Position numbers and translations under genes: made by a program
Shown here: positions 8,740 to 18,709 of the stretch, piece by piece
Layout of the letters: each line of letters starts with the position of its first letter
How positions within the stretch are numbered: the stretch's first letter is position 1
From: Sinorhizobium mexicanum
GTDB taxonomy: Bacteria; Pseudomonadota; Alphaproteobacteria; Rhizobiales; Rhizobiaceae
NCBI RefSeq assembly: GCF_013488225.1
Contig: NZ_CP041240.1
Coordinates: 62,001-126,000, forward strand
Direction of reading: 5' to 3'
DNA length: 64,000 nt
The notes under the pieces: model-generated
The model's database searches: none
The model's input: only the letters and a program-made list of their open reading frames with translations
Told to the model about the DNA's origin: nothing

Positions 8740-9351
8740 GGGTCGATCCCTCGATGGTGCGCCCTAAGCGAGCCGGCCGTCACAGGAGGTCGGGCAGACA
8801 GGATGATGTTGTTGCAGCGCAATATAAGGACAATAAGTATGATGAATATAAGGCAGGCGCTGGTGTCCGGCGAGCGGTGGGTGGGGCAATGGCTGGAGAG
8901 GCATCCTTCTGTCGAGATCGTAAGCCGAAACCGTAGCGGATTTATGCGTACTCGCGAGGCGCCGCAAACACGTCAGATGGCAGATCCGTTCCATCTAGGA
9001 ATAGACGAGCCTTTCCGGCCGCGCCACAGGACGAGCACCGCTGCCGATAGGAGTGTCAGGGGTGCGCCGTGGCGCCCTACCGAGGGCGTATGCCAACCCG
9101 TAGGGCGCGTGGCCGGTTGCCGTGTCTTGAGCACCTGCAAACTGGCAGATAATCAATTGGCAAATGTTGCGGTACAGCCAGTTAGAGATCCGCTAAGGTA
9201 CCTCGGCCCTGGCGCAGGGCTGCACGGGGCAACTGACGACCGTGCAGGTGGAGCGTTTCGACGACAACCTGCCGGAGATCCGGGCCTTCGACCCGCCGGC
9301 ATGATGGCTGTTCGAGGCCCAACGTGCCCGGCCCAACGGGGGATCCATCGT
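8740..9351. other. Gene-poor region between HTH gene and AraC gene
   Basis: About 610 bases. A long plus-strand open frame crosses it but shows no recognisable domain and continues antisense into the AraC gene, so it is not called. A short piece near 9200-9300 (QLTTVQVERFDDNLPEIRAFDPP in one frame) could be a gene fragment. No RNA gene or repeat was recognised. Confidence 0.4.
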
Positions 9352-10182
9352 TCAGCTCTGCACCTTTTGAAAGGCGGAGCCCGTTGGCGCGCTTGCGCTT
9401 TCTATGACATGGCGGCGCATGTAAGCTTGGGGACTACTGCCCATTTCGATGCGGAACGCATACACGAAAGCCGATGTCGAGCCGTAACCAAGCTCCATGG
9501 CGACTTGTGTTACGCCCAGACCACCGCCCAGAAGCTCTATTGCACGGAAGAGCCGAAGGCGCCGTCTCCATGAGCGCAGGCTCATGCCCAGCTCCGTGTT
9601 GAAGCGGCGCGCCAATGTTCGGGGCGAAATATTCAGCGCCAGCCCCCATTCCTCCGGGCTTCGGTCATCCGTCGGGTCCAGATAGAGCGCCTCGCACAGC
9701 GCGGTCAACGGCTTGTTGCGCGGCCATGGCAAAGCCGATGGCAGCGGCTGGACCCGCACGAGCTGATCGAGGATGAGGGCGGTCACGCGACCTGAATAGC
9801 CATCTCCTTCCGGCTCGCCCTCGAGTTCCGTGGCCTCGATGATCAAGGCCTGCAGCAAGGGTGACATCATGAAGATCGTCGGGACCCTCGGTAAGTTTGC
9901 GCCGGCTGCATCCGCGATCCAGAGGCTTCGAAATACCGCGCCGAGAAGCGAGCCGACGCGGTGCACGACGCCGGTCGGCAACCACACTGCCTGATCCGGC
10001 GTGATCACGAAGGATTGGGCTTCCGTGTAAACCGTCAGCACGCCGGAGATCGCATAGACCAGCTGGTGCCAGGTATGGGAGTGGTCCGGAAAATAATGAC
10101 GCGCGGGAATGGATTGCGCTCGCACGGTGATCGGTTGAGGAGGACGAACCCCGGGTGGCGCGGTGATCGGATGCCAGATCAT
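9352..10182 (-). CDS. AraC-family regulator with cupin sensor (NimR-like)
   Basis: A 276-residue regulator. The N-terminal cupin (~20-100) is visible in HYFPDHSHTWHQLVYAISGVLTV and PDQAVWLPTGVVHRV. The C-terminal AraC HTH has NISPRTLARRFNTELGMSLRSWRRRLRLFRAIELL and VTQVAMELGYGSTSAFVYAFR. It is divergent from an MFS exporter 166 bp away, the classic arrangement of the NimR/NimT (YeaM/YeaN) pair, so local control of that exporter is the best guess. The ligand is unknown. Confidence 0.85.
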   Translation of the reverse strand: MIWHPITAPPGVRPPQPITVRAQSIPARHYFPDHSHTWHQLVYAISGVLTVYTEAQSFVITPDQAVWLPTGVVHRVGSLLGAVFRSLWIADAAGANLPRVPTIFMMSPLLQALIIEATELEGEPEGDGYSGRVTALILDQLVRVQPLPSALPWPRNKPLTALCEALYLDPTDDRSPEEWGLALNISPRTLARRFNTELGMSLRSWRRRLRLFRAIELLGGGLGVTQVAMELGYGSTSAFVYAFRIEMGSSPQAYMRRHVIESASAPTGSAFQKVQS

Positions 10183-10240
10183 GTTTATCTCTCGTTTTGG
10201 CAGGTACTCTACATAGATTGTCGGTCCATTGAAATACAGC

Positions 10241-10275
10241 CAAATCGAAATTCGCTAATCTTTGGTCAAATCGAA
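10241..10275. promoter_or_regulatory. Direct repeat CAAATCGAA x2, likely AraC operator
   Basis: CAAATCGAA occurs at 10241-10249 and again at 10267-10275 on the same strand, 26 bp apart, in the divergent promoter region between the AraC gene and the MFS gene. AraC-type regulators bind direct repeats of this sort. Assignment to the neighbouring regulator is inference. Confidence 0.5.
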
Positions 10276-10348
10276 TGCCAAGTGCCTTTTCCGCCCGACG
10301 CGACCAGACCTCGCGCCGGACCAGTCCTCTCATGCCCTGTGAAGCCGG

Positions 10349-11575
10349 ATGTCAGAAATTACCGCAAGCAAAGTGCTCGAACCCGCTGCCTCTTCTCATT
10401 ATGACGCCGCACGCGGCAACCTTGCGAGGCTGACCATTGCACAGGCGTTGGGGGGCGCGAATTCGGCCGTCATCTATTCCACCGGGGCGATCGCCGGAAA
10501 CACGCTTGCTCCTACCCCCGCGCTCGCCACGATGCCGATATCGATGTTCGTGGTGGGGATGGCGGTCTCGACGCTGCCCGCCGGTGCCATCGCGCAACAC
10601 TACGGCCGCCGTACGGCATTTCTGGTTGGGACGGGCTGCGGCGTGCTCGTCGGGTTGCTGGCGGCGGTCGCGGTGGTGATCGGCTCATTCTGGCTATACT
10701 GCGCCGCGACGTTCTTCGGGGGCGTCTATGCCGCCGTAGTGCTTTCCTTCCGTTTCGCGGCCGCAGACTGCGTGCCGGCTGAACGGCGCCCACGCGCCCT
10801 GTCCTTCGTCATGGCGGGCGGTGTCGTCGCCGGGGTGATCGGGCCGCAGCTTGTCAACAACACCATGTATCTCTGGATGCCGCATATGTTCGCGGCGAGC
10901 TACCTCGCACAGGCGGCGGTGGCGGCACTCTCCGCACTGCTACTGATCGGCGTTCGCCTTCCGGTGCCGACCAAGGTGGAGGCCGCGGGCGGTCGTCCCG
11001 TTGGTGTTATAGCCCGCCAGCCCCGGTTCATCACGGCGGTCATCTGCGGGGTCGTCTCCTACCTGCTCATGAACTTCCTGATGACCGCGGCACCCTTGGC
11101 CATGCAGCTCTGCGGCCTGTCGCAGGAGTCCTCCAACCTCGCCATTCAATGGCACGTGGTCGCGATGTATGCCCCAAGTTTCTTCACCGGTCGGCTGATC
11201 ACGCGCTTCGGCGCACCCCGCGTGGTCATGACGGGCCTGGTGCTGACGGGCATCTCCGCGGCCGTCGGATTGACGGGGGTCGATGTGGCGCATTTCTGGA
11301 TCACCCTGATCGTGCTCGGTGTCGGCTGGAACTTCGGTTTCCTCGGTGCGTCGGCCCTGGTGCTCGAGTGTCACCGCCCCGAGGAAAAGGCGCGGGTTCA
11401 GTCGCTCAATGACTTCGCCGTATTCGGGACGATGACTCTCGGCTCATTTCTCTCCGGAGGCCTCCTGACGGCATACGGCTGGAACACCATCCTCGCGCTC
11501 TCCTTCATTCCCCTCGTGCTCGCCCTTTTTGCGCTGGGCGGGACCTATGTGCGCGGTGCGGCGGGGTCGCGGTGA
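10349..11575 (+). CDS. Major facilitator superfamily transporter
   Basis: A 408-residue inner-membrane transporter with about 12 hydrophobic helices. The MFS loop-2/3 motif is visible (GAIAQHYGRRTAFLVGTGCG) with the second-half counterpart at TGRLITRFGAPRVVM. The family resembles drug/metabolite exporters. It is divergently arranged with a cupin-AraC regulator, which probably induces it. The next gene downstream is an enolase-superfamily pseudogene, 46 bases after the stop. The substrate cannot be read from sequence. Confidence 0.85.
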   Translation: MSEITASKVLEPAASSHYDAARGNLARLTIAQALGGANSAVIYSTGAIAGNTLAPTPALATMPISMFVVGMAVSTLPAGAIAQHYGRRTAFLVGTGCGVLVGLLAAVAVVIGSFWLYCAATFFGGVYAAVVLSFRFAAADCVPAERRPRALSFVMAGGVVAGVIGPQLVNNTMYLWMPHMFAASYLAQAAVAALSALLLIGVRLPVPTKVEAAGGRPVGVIARQPRFITAVICGVVSYLLMNFLMTAAPLAMQLCGLSQESSNLAIQWHVVAMYAPSFFTGRLITRFGAPRVVMTGLVLTGISAAVGLTGVDVAHFWITLIVLGVGWNFGFLGASALVLECHRPEEKARVQSLNDFAVFGTMTLGSFLSGGLLTAYGWNTILALSFIPLVLALFALGGTYVRGAAGSR

Positions 11576-11629
11576 CTGCGATAGGCGCAACCTCAACGAC
11601 CGGGTGAAACGCTAGCTGGAGTGGCCGCA

Positions 11630-12756
11630 ATGAAGATAACCAAAGTCGAAACGCTGGAAATCGACCTCTCCGGACAGAATGGCATCGCGCTCTGGCGACC
11701 CATCTTCGCGCGCATCCACACCGATGAGGGCATCACCGGGCTCGGTGAGGCTGCACTGGCGTTCGGAACGGCATCCGAAGCCGTGGGGCCGATGATCGTC
11801 AAGCTCGCCGAGCGTTTCGTTCTCGGTCATGACCCGAACGACACCGAGACCCTATGGGAGCACATGCTGCGCCAATCTTTCTGGGCGCAAGGCGGCGGAC
11901 CGGTGATCTTCGGCGCCATGAGCGCGCTTGATGCAGCGCTCTGGGACATCAAGGGCAAGGCTGCCGGGCTGCCGGTGCACCGCCTGCTCGGGGCGAAAAC
12001 GCCGGAACCGCTACGCTGCTATGCGAGCCAATTGCATTTCGGCTGGGAGGCGGAGCACAGGATGCACGACGACCCAGCCGAATACCGCGAAACCGCGCAG
12101 AAAGTGCGGGAAGAGGGGTATGGCTGCGTCAAGCTCTGTCCCCTCTATGTCGCGGCGGGCGGCGGACGTGCACGGCATCGTGGTCTTCTGACACCGCAAA
12201 ACCGCAAGCTGGCGAAGGCCCGAATGGAAGCCATCCGGGAAGGGGTTGGGTCGGATGTCGATGTCATCATCGAACTGAATGGACCGACCTCGACCGCATC
12301 CGCGCTTCAGATCGCGGATATGTTCGCTGACTTCGGCGTGCTCTTCATCGAAGAACCGACCCACTACAACAGCCCCGAAGCCCATCTGAAGGTGGCGGCG
12401 CGTTCGTCGATCCCGATGGCGACCGGGCTTCCTGCCCTATCTGCAGGCCGGCGCCATTTCCGAAGGCATGAAGATCGCGCATCTCGCGCATGCCTTCGAC
12501 GTCGGGGTTCAGGCGTATGTCTGCGGCTCGCCGCTCTGCTCGGCGGTCGCGCTTCAATTCGAAGCGGCCATCCCGAATTTCGAGATCCACGAGCACCCAC
12601 ACCTTTGCGCTCAAGTCCTGCAATCGCGACCTGTTCGAGGAAGACCTCCAACCGGTCAACGGCCGGTTGGTGGTGCCGACTGAACCGGGCTTCGGGATGA
12701 CTCTGAGGAAGGATGCCGAACAGCGCATGGAAATTGCCTCGGTCAGTCTGAGGTGA
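11630..12756 (+). pseudogene. Mandelate racemase / muconate lactonizing enzyme family, frameshifted
   Basis: Enolase-superfamily sugar-acid dehydratase or racemase, now broken. The N-terminal capping domain and first barrel half are intact from MKITKVETLEI to IPMATG (~265 residues), including FIEEP with its metal-binding Glu. After 12420 the frame is lost: FLPYLQAGAISEGMKIAHLAHAFDVGVQ continues in another frame, and RDLFEEDLQPVNGRLVVPTEPGFGM in a third. The segment that normally joins G-E-R to the next metal/His block is shortened, so there is a deletion plus two frameshifts. The likely former role was catabolism of a sugar acid beside the MFS and ABC transporters. Confidence 0.8.
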
Positions 12757-12859
12757 AGAAGGATCACCGCACGTGGAGCAAACCGACAGGAGGATTGAAC
12801 AGAACTCAGCAACGGCACTCAAAATTAAGTTTCGCTAACAAAACCAATGGGGAACGAAA

Positions 12860-13876
12860 ATGAAGAAATCTCTATTCCTGGTAACACTCGGCGCAGTGGC
12901 TCTCCTATCCGGCACGGCTACAGCGGGCACGCTCGACGAGGTAAAGGCGCGCGGCAAACTCAATTGCGGCGTCAGTTCGGGTACCGCAGGCTTTTCAGCT
13001 CCCGACGCGAAGGGTGTATGGCAGGGCTTCGACGTCGCATTCTGCCGGGCCGTCGCTGCGGCCGTGCTCGGCGATCCGATGAAGGTCGAGTTTGTTCCGA
13101 CAACCGGACAGACCCGCTTCACCGCCCTTGCCTCGGGCGAGATCGATCTGCTCTCGCGCGCCACCACCTGGACCTTTTCGCGCGACACGGACCTTAAGCT
13201 CACCTTCGCGGGCACCAACTTCTATGACGGGCAGGCCTTCCTGGTAAAGAAGGAGCTTGGTGTCTCCTCGGCCAAGGATCTCAACGGCGCTACCGTCTGC
13301 ATCCAGTCCGGCACCACCACCGAGCTCAACCTTGCGGAATATTTCCGCATCAACAAAATGACCTACGAACCGGTGCCGGTCGATTCAAGCGCCGAAGGCG
13401 AGCGCCAATATCAGGCGGGAGCGTGCGACGTCTATACAAGCGACGGCTCCGACCTTGCCTCGGTGCGCGCCAGTTTCCCAAACCCATCCGATCACGTCAT
13501 CCTGCCCGAAATCATCTCGAAGGAACCGCTTGGACCGATCGTGCGCCAGGGTGACGAGCAGTGGGCGGACATCGTGCACTGGACGCAGAGCGCGCTTTTC
13601 GCCGCCGAGGAACTGGGCGTGACCAAGGCCAATGCCGACCAGCTCGCCGATGACTCGGACAATCCGGAAATCAACCGGCTTCTCGGCAAGGAGGGCGATC
13701 TCGGCAAGATGCTGGGTCTCGATGTCGAATGGGCCAGGCGTGCTATCGCGGCCGGCGGAAACTACGGCGAGATCTTCGCTGCCAATCTCGGCGATCAAAC
13801 GCCTATCCGCCTCGAGCGGGGGCTCAACGCGCTCTGGACCAAGGGCGGCCTGATGTACGCCCAGCCGTTCCGGTGA
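12860..13876 (+). CDS. Periplasmic amino-acid-binding protein (AapJ-type ABC)
   Basis: Solute-binding component of a general/polar L-amino-acid ABC importer. A Sec signal peptide is clear (MKKSLFLVTLGAVALLSGTATA, cut near AGT). The mature protein starts TLDEVKARGKLNCGVSSGTAGFS, and the motif SRATTWTFSRDTDL is typical of the AapJ/BztA branch (~338 residues). It is the first gene of a four-gene set with two permeases and an ATPase, all on the plus strand. The rhizobial aap system proper is usually elsewhere, so this is likely a paralogue. Ribosome site: GGGGAACGAAA. Confidence 0.88.
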   Translation: MKKSLFLVTLGAVALLSGTATAGTLDEVKARGKLNCGVSSGTAGFSAPDAKGVWQGFDVAFCRAVAAAVLGDPMKVEFVPTTGQTRFTALASGEIDLLSRATTWTFSRDTDLKLTFAGTNFYDGQAFLVKKELGVSSAKDLNGATVCIQSGTTTELNLAEYFRINKMTYEPVPVDSSAEGERQYQAGACDVYTSDGSDLASVRASFPNPSDHVILPEIISKEPLGPIVRQGDEQWADIVHWTQSALFAAEELGVTKANADQLADDSDNPEINRLLGKEGDLGKMLGLDVEWARRAIAAGGNYGEIFAANLGDQTPIRLERGLNALWTKGGLMYAQPFR

Positions 13877-13998
13877 GAACGCCCTTGTGGCGCGCGGTTT
13901 GAAGACCGCGCGCCCTTCCTGACGAAACGCATGACCGCGCTGCATCCCGCCGTCACCGGCATGGGGAACGCTGCGACGTACTTGCAGGGATTTCGCCA

Positions 13999-15258
13999 AT
14001 GACAAACGCAATCGCTTTTCCGACGCGGGAGCCGCACCAGGCTTTTCATTTGAGCATGCTTCTCAACGATAGTCGGTACCGCTCCTACACGATCCAGATC
14101 TTCGTTCTGATGTGCCTCATGCTGGGGATTGCCTGGCTGGTGGACAACACGGTGCGCAACCTCGCGCTTCTGGGCAAGGATTTCTCCTTCTCATTTCTGT
14201 GGAGCACCGCGGGCTACGACATCAATCAGCGGCTCATAGAATACGACACGCAGATGACCCACGGCCGCGCAGCTCTTGTGGGGCTCTTGAACACGGTCGT
14301 CCTCGGTGTTCTGTCCTGCGCTCTGGCGACGATCATTGGTGTAGTTGCCGGTGTGCTTCGGCTGTCCGGCAATCCGATCGTGGCGCGGCTGATGGCCGTC
14401 TATGTCGAGGTCTTCCGAAACATTCCGCTCTTACTCTGGATCCTCGTCTTCGGCGCGATCATGAGCGAGGCCGTGCCGGCGCCAAACGCATTCAAAGGCG
14501 AGAATGCCACCGCGAGCATGATCTTCGGCGCGGTAGCCATTACCAATCGCGGCGTGTTCATTCCCGAGCCGCTGTTTACCCGTGGTCTCGGTACGCTCAA
14601 TCTCGGAATCGTTGAGCCGAGCCTGAACGCCATCGCAGTCCTGGTGGTCGTCATTGCGTGCGTCCTCGTCAGTCGGGTACTGGTGCGCCATGCCAACCGG
14701 GAGCAGAGCCAGACTGGTGTCAGGCCGGTGATTTGGTGGAAGACCATTACCGTCCTACTCGCCCCGCCGCTCCTTCTCTGGGCGCTCGGCTTTCATCTCG
14801 GCTATCCCGAACTGCGTGGTTTCAATTTCCAGGGCGGAGTGCAGCTTCGAAATTCGCTGATCGCAATGTGGCTTGGGCTCAGCATCTACACCGGCGCCTT
14901 CATTGCCGAGAACGTGCGTGCAGGCATTCTGGCCATCTCGAAGGGCCAGACCGAGGCCGCCCATGCACTCGGCCTTCGGCCGGGTAAGACAATGCGGCTG
15001 GTGATCCTGCCGCAGGCGCTTCGGGTCATCGTGCCGCCGCTGATCTCGCAATATCTCAACATCACCAAGAACACCTCGCTCGGGTTGGCGGTCGGCTACA
15101 TGGACCTGCGCTCGACGCTCGGCGGGATCACGATCAACCAGACCGGTCGCGAACTCGAAGGAATGCTGCTGCTCATGCTGATCTACCTGTCGCTGAGCCT
15201 GATCATCTCCGGGTCGATGAACGCCTACAATGCCCGCGTCGGGCTGAAGGAGCGTTGA
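13999..15258 (+). CDS. Amino-acid ABC permease (AapQ-type)
   Basis: A 419-residue inner-membrane subunit with about eight hydrophobic segments. The ABC permease EAA motif is in the C-terminal half (EAAHALGLRPGKTMRLVILPQALRV). The N-terminal block ALVGLLNTVVLGVLSCALATIIG and VYVEVFRNIPLLLWIL are typical for polar amino-acid permeases. It pairs with the next gene, one base apart, to form a heterodimer. It lies 122 bases after the binding-protein gene. Confidence 0.88.
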   Translation: MTNAIAFPTREPHQAFHLSMLLNDSRYRSYTIQIFVLMCLMLGIAWLVDNTVRNLALLGKDFSFSFLWSTAGYDINQRLIEYDTQMTHGRAALVGLLNTVVLGVLSCALATIIGVVAGVLRLSGNPIVARLMAVYVEVFRNIPLLLWILVFGAIMSEAVPAPNAFKGENATASMIFGAVAITNRGVFIPEPLFTRGLGTLNLGIVEPSLNAIAVLVVVIACVLVSRVLVRHANREQSQTGVRPVIWWKTITVLLAPPLLLWALGFHLGYPELRGFNFQGGVQLRNSLIAMWLGLSIYTGAFIAENVRAGILAISKGQTEAAHALGLRPGKTMRLVILPQALRVIVPPLISQYLNITKNTSLGLAVGYMDLRSTLGGITINQTGRELEGMLLLMLIYLSLSLIISGSMNAYNARVGLKER

Positions 15259-15259
15259 T

Positions 15260-16549
15260 ATGAGCGAACGCAATCCTGCCTTTGTCCGCGGCGAGATGCT
15301 GCCCGCGCGCGAGCCGCCCGCCGGTCAGACGGGTCTGCTCAAGTTGCTGCGCGAGAATTTCTTCAAAGACTGGCTGAGCGCACTCCTGACGGTGATGTCA
15401 CTCATCGTATCGGTCTGGTTCGTCTGCTCAGTGTTTCCTTGGCTGTTCGACTCCGTCTGGTACGCGCATTCGCTCAGTGAATGTCGTGAGATCCTCAATG
15501 GCGCGGAGGGCGCTTGCTTTGCGGTGATCCGCGATCGTTGGACGCAGCTTCTGTTCGGCTTCTATCCGCCCGTGCAGTATTGGCGGCCGGTACTTGCCTT
15601 CGCGCTGATGGTCGTGGCGCTGGCGCCGATCCTGTTCCCGCCTGTGCCGCGCAGGCTGCTCCGGTTCAGCGTCGTCTTCCCAGGCCTCGCCTACTGGCTG
15701 ATCTGGGGCGGAACCCTTTGGCTTCCTGTCGTGGTCTATGGAGGCTTTGCCGTCGGAGCAGTCTTGTTGCGGATGACGGCGCGGCTCGGTGCAGGTCTTG
15801 GCGCGGGGCTGGCAATTGTGAGTGTGCTGACCTGGTGGTTCGTCGCGCCGGGGCCGGTCACGACGGTGCTCGAGCAGCTTCTGCCGCTGTCGCTTGCCCC
15901 CGTCGCCTCGCGCGAAATGGGCGGATTCCTGCTGTCGATCGTCATCGGGGTCACCGGCATTTCCTTGTCGCTGCCTCTTGGCATCGTTCTGGCGCTGGGG
16001 CGGCGCTCGAAAATGCCGCTCGTGAAGACGATCAGCGTCGTCTTCATCGAGTTCATCCGCGGTGTGCCGCTGATCACGCTGCTGTTCACCGCCTCGCTGC
16101 TCCTCAACTACTTCCTGCCGCCGGGAACGAACTTCGACCTAATCCTGCGCGTGATCATCATGGTGACTCTGTTTGCCACCGCCTATATGGCCGAGGTGAT
16201 CCGTGGCGGTTTGGCGGCCCTGCCTCGAGGTCAGTATGAGGCGGCCGAAGCGCTCGGCCTCGACTATTGGAAGGCGCAGCGGCTGGTCATCATGCCGCAG
16301 GCGCTCAAGATCTCGATCCCCGGCATCGTCAATTCCTTCATCGGCCTCTTCAAAGACACGACCCTGGTCGTCTTTATCGGTCTCCTGGACCCGATCGCGC
16401 TTTCCAATTCGATCCGGGCGGCGACCGACTGGCAGGGGATCTACTGGGAGCTCTTCATCTTCATCGGCGCCCTGTTCTTCGTCTTCTGCTTCGGCATGTC
16501 GCGCTACTCGATGCATCTCGAGCGCCGACTCAAAACCGACCACCGTTAA
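15260..16549 (+). CDS. Amino-acid ABC permease (AapM-type)
   Basis: A 429-residue partner permease. The C-terminal domain holds the EAA loop (YEAAEALGLDYWKAQRLVIMPQALKI) and FIEFIRGVPLITLLF, hallmarks of HisM/GlnP-type subunits. The extra N-terminal helices match the long AapM/BztC class. The start overlaps the end of the upstream permease within two bases, implying translational coupling. It is followed by the ATPase after 12 bases. Confidence 0.88.
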   Translation: MSERNPAFVRGEMLPAREPPAGQTGLLKLLRENFFKDWLSALLTVMSLIVSVWFVCSVFPWLFDSVWYAHSLSECREILNGAEGACFAVIRDRWTQLLFGFYPPVQYWRPVLAFALMVVALAPILFPPVPRRLLRFSVVFPGLAYWLIWGGTLWLPVVVYGGFAVGAVLLRMTARLGAGLGAGLAIVSVLTWWFVAPGPVTTVLEQLLPLSLAPVASREMGGFLLSIVIGVTGISLSLPLGIVLALGRRSKMPLVKTISVVFIEFIRGVPLITLLFTASLLLNYFLPPGTNFDLILRVIIMVTLFATAYMAEVIRGGLAALPRGQYEAAEALGLDYWKAQRLVIMPQALKISIPGIVNSFIGLFKDTTLVVFIGLLDPIALSNSIRAATDWQGIYWELFIFIGALFFVFCFGMSRYSMHLERRLKTDHR

Positions 16550-16561
16550 GGAGCCATCACC

Positions 16562-17350
16562 ATGGAACCGCATATTGAAACCGTGATCGATCGCAACCGA
16601 ATGATGGTGTCGGACGAGATCGCGATCCGGATCGAGAACATGAACAAGTGGTACGGAAATTACCACGTCCTTCGCGACATCAACCTCACTGTGAGGCGCG
16701 GCGAGCGCATCGTCATCGCGGGGCCCTCCGGATCGGGAAAATCGACGATGATCCGCTGCATCAACCGCCTCGAAGAGCATCAGGCGGGCCGAATAGTCGT
16801 CGACGGGATCGAACTGTCTTCGGACCTGAAGGACATCGACAAGGTGCGTTCGGAAGTGGGCATGGTGTTCCAGCACTTCAATCTCTTCCCGCACCTGACC
16901 ATCCTCGAAAATTGCACGCTTGCTCCGATCTGGGTACGCGAGATCCCCAGCAAGGACGCCATCGACGCGGCGATGCACTTCCTGGAGAAGGTCAAGATCC
17001 CCGAGCAGGCACACAAATATCCCGGCCAGCTATCGGGAGGACAGCAGCAGCGGGTGGCGATCGCCCGTTCGCTCTGCATGAAGCCGAAGATTATGCTCTT
17101 CGACGAGCCGACCTCTGCGCTCGACCCCGAGATGATCAAGGAGGTGCTCGACACGATGATCGAGCTTGCCGAAGAGGGAATGACCATGCTCTGCGTCACG
17201 CACGAAATGGGTTTCGCGCAAGCGGTGGCCAATCGGGTGGTCTTCATGGACCAGGGGCAGATCGTCGAAGAGAATAATCCGCACGACTTCTTCACTAACC
17301 CCCAGTCTGAGCGCACCCGGCTGTTTCTCAGTCAGATCCTCTGGCACTGA
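16562..17350 (+). CDS. Amino-acid ABC ATPase (AapP-type)
   Basis: A 262-residue nucleotide-binding subunit energising the importer from the cytoplasmic face. Walker [11 protein letters not shown]-loop [11 protein letters not shown], signature [15 protein letters not shown], Walker [13 protein letters not shown] and the switch His in CVTHEMGFA are all intact. The leader of ~20 residues before [17 protein letters not shown] is usual for AapP. A possible later start cannot be excluded. Confidence 0.9.
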   Translation: MEPHIETVIDRNRMMVSDEIAIRIENMNKWYGNYHVLRDINLTVRRGERIVIAGPSGSGKSTMIRCINRLEEHQAGRIVVDGIELSSDLKDIDKVRSEVGMVFQHFNLFPHLTILENCTLAPIWVREIPSKDAIDAAMHFLEKVKIPEQAHKYPGQLSGGQQQRVAIARSLCMKPKIMLFDEPTSALDPEMIKEVLDTMIELAEEGMTMLCVTHEMGFAQAVANRVVFMDQGQIVEENNPHDFFTNPQSERTRLFLSQILWH

Positions 17351-17465
17351 AATCGATCTGCGCCGACCGGCAGCTCAATGCGAACCTTCCAGTTCGGCCA
17401 TCAGGTGGCCTCTGTGAGGAAGTTTCAAAACTGGCGCCACTGACCAATCCAACTTGAGGTCCCCT

Positions 17466-18671
17466 ATGAATATTCGCGCACACACAAACTGCCTAGATGA
17501 GTTGATCGATCGCCGCGGCTCGAATTCGCTGAAATGGGATTGTGCGAAGGCGTTCCTACCGCCGGAGGCGGCGAATGCCGATCCGCTGCCGATGTGGGTC
17601 GCCGACATGGATTTCCGCACGCCCCAGCCGGTGATCGATGCGCTGGTCGGGGCCGCGCAGGCCGGTATGTTCGGCTACTCCGCCGGCACGCGTGAGAGCT
17701 ACATTGACGCCGTGACCGGCTGGCAACAGCGCCGCTTCGGCTTCGAGGTCGTACCCGACTGGGTGGTGCCGGTCTCAGGCGTGATCACTGCGCTCAAGAC
17801 CATCGTGCAGGCCTTTTCGGCTCCAGGCGACAGTGTCCTGATCCAGCCGCCGGTCTATGCGCATTTCCACGACGACGTGCTCCTCAACGGACGGCTTCCC
17901 ATCAGTGCGCCGCTCATCCGGACCGAGACCGGCTATCGCTACGACGCCGGCGTATTCGAGGCTGCGATCCGCCCGAACACGAAGATCTTCATCCTCTCGA
18001 ACCCGCACAATCCGACGGGGAATGTCTGGACGGAAGATGAACTGCGCAGCATGGGCGAGATCTGCGCCCGCCGCGGAATTCTCGTTGTCTCCGATGAAAT
18101 TCACCAGGACCTGATCATGAACCCGGCCCGCCGGCATGTGCCGTTCGCCAGCCTGTCCGCGGCGTTCGCGGAGCAGTCGATCACCTGCACCGCGCCCTCC
18201 AAGACCTTCAACCTGCCGGGCCTGCAATGCGCGAATGCCTTCATTCCCAACCCGCGCCTTAGGGCAGAATTCAAGCGCCAGTTGGAGCGCAACCTCTACC
18301 CCAAGGTGAACTCGATGGGCATGGTTGCCACCGAGGCCGCCTACACCTATGGCGAGACGTGGCTTGAAAGCCTTCTTGCCTATGTCCGGGCCAATCACGC
18401 GCATTTCGCGAGCGAGATCAACGGACTGAACGCCGGCCTCAAGGTGCTTCCGGCGGACGCACTTTATCTGGCGTGGATGGATTGCCGGGCTTTGGGCCTG
18501 GATGCCGTAGCGCTCGAGACGTTCATGCTGACCACGGCGCGGATTTGGCTCGACAAGGGGCAGAAGTTCGGCATGGAGGGGCATGGCTATTTGCGTGTGA
18601 ACCTCGGCTGTCCGCGGGCCACGGTGGACGAGGCGATTGCCCGGCTCAAGGCTGCCGTTGCAGTGGGATAG
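17466..18671 (+). CDS. PLP-dependent aminotransferase/C-S lyase, MalY/PatB family
   Basis: Fold-type I pyridoxal-phosphate enzyme, probably a cystathionine beta-lyase-like C-S lyase or an aminotransferase. ATG at 17466 is chosen (GAGGTCCCCT before it), giving 401 residues. Motifs: LPMWVADMDF near the N-terminus, SNPHNPTG, VVSDEIHQDL, and the PLP lysine in APSKTFNLPGLQ (~237). It lies 115 bases after the ABC ATPase on the same strand, so it may process the imported sulfur or amino-acid substrate; this is inference. It converges on the cupin gene. Confidence 0.85.
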   Translation: MNIRAHTNCLDELIDRRGSNSLKWDCAKAFLPPEAANADPLPMWVADMDFRTPQPVIDALVGAAQAGMFGYSAGTRESYIDAVTGWQQRRFGFEVVPDWVVPVSGVITALKTIVQAFSAPGDSVLIQPPVYAHFHDDVLLNGRLPISAPLIRTETGYRYDAGVFEAAIRPNTKIFILSNPHNPTGNVWTEDELRSMGEICARRGILVVSDEIHQDLIMNPARRHVPFASLSAAFAEQSITCTAPSKTFNLPGLQCANAFIPNPRLRAEFKRQLERNLYPKVNSMGMVATEAAYTYGETWLESLLAYVRANHAHFASEINGLNAGLKVLPADALYLAWMDCRALGLDAVALETFMLTTARIWLDKGQKFGMEGHGYLRVNLGCPRATVDEAIARLKAAVAVG

Positions 18672-18709
18672 CCGTGCCGCAACGGCGGGGCCTAAGTTTC
18701 AGCGGTGTT

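Noticed and set aside
9200..9310. Transposase fragment
   Set aside because: A short stretch resembles a protein C-terminus but cannot be tied to a transposase family.
8803..9573. A 256-codon plus-strand open frame
   Set aside because: No recognised domain, low-complexity arginine/glycine composition, and it runs antisense into the AraC gene.
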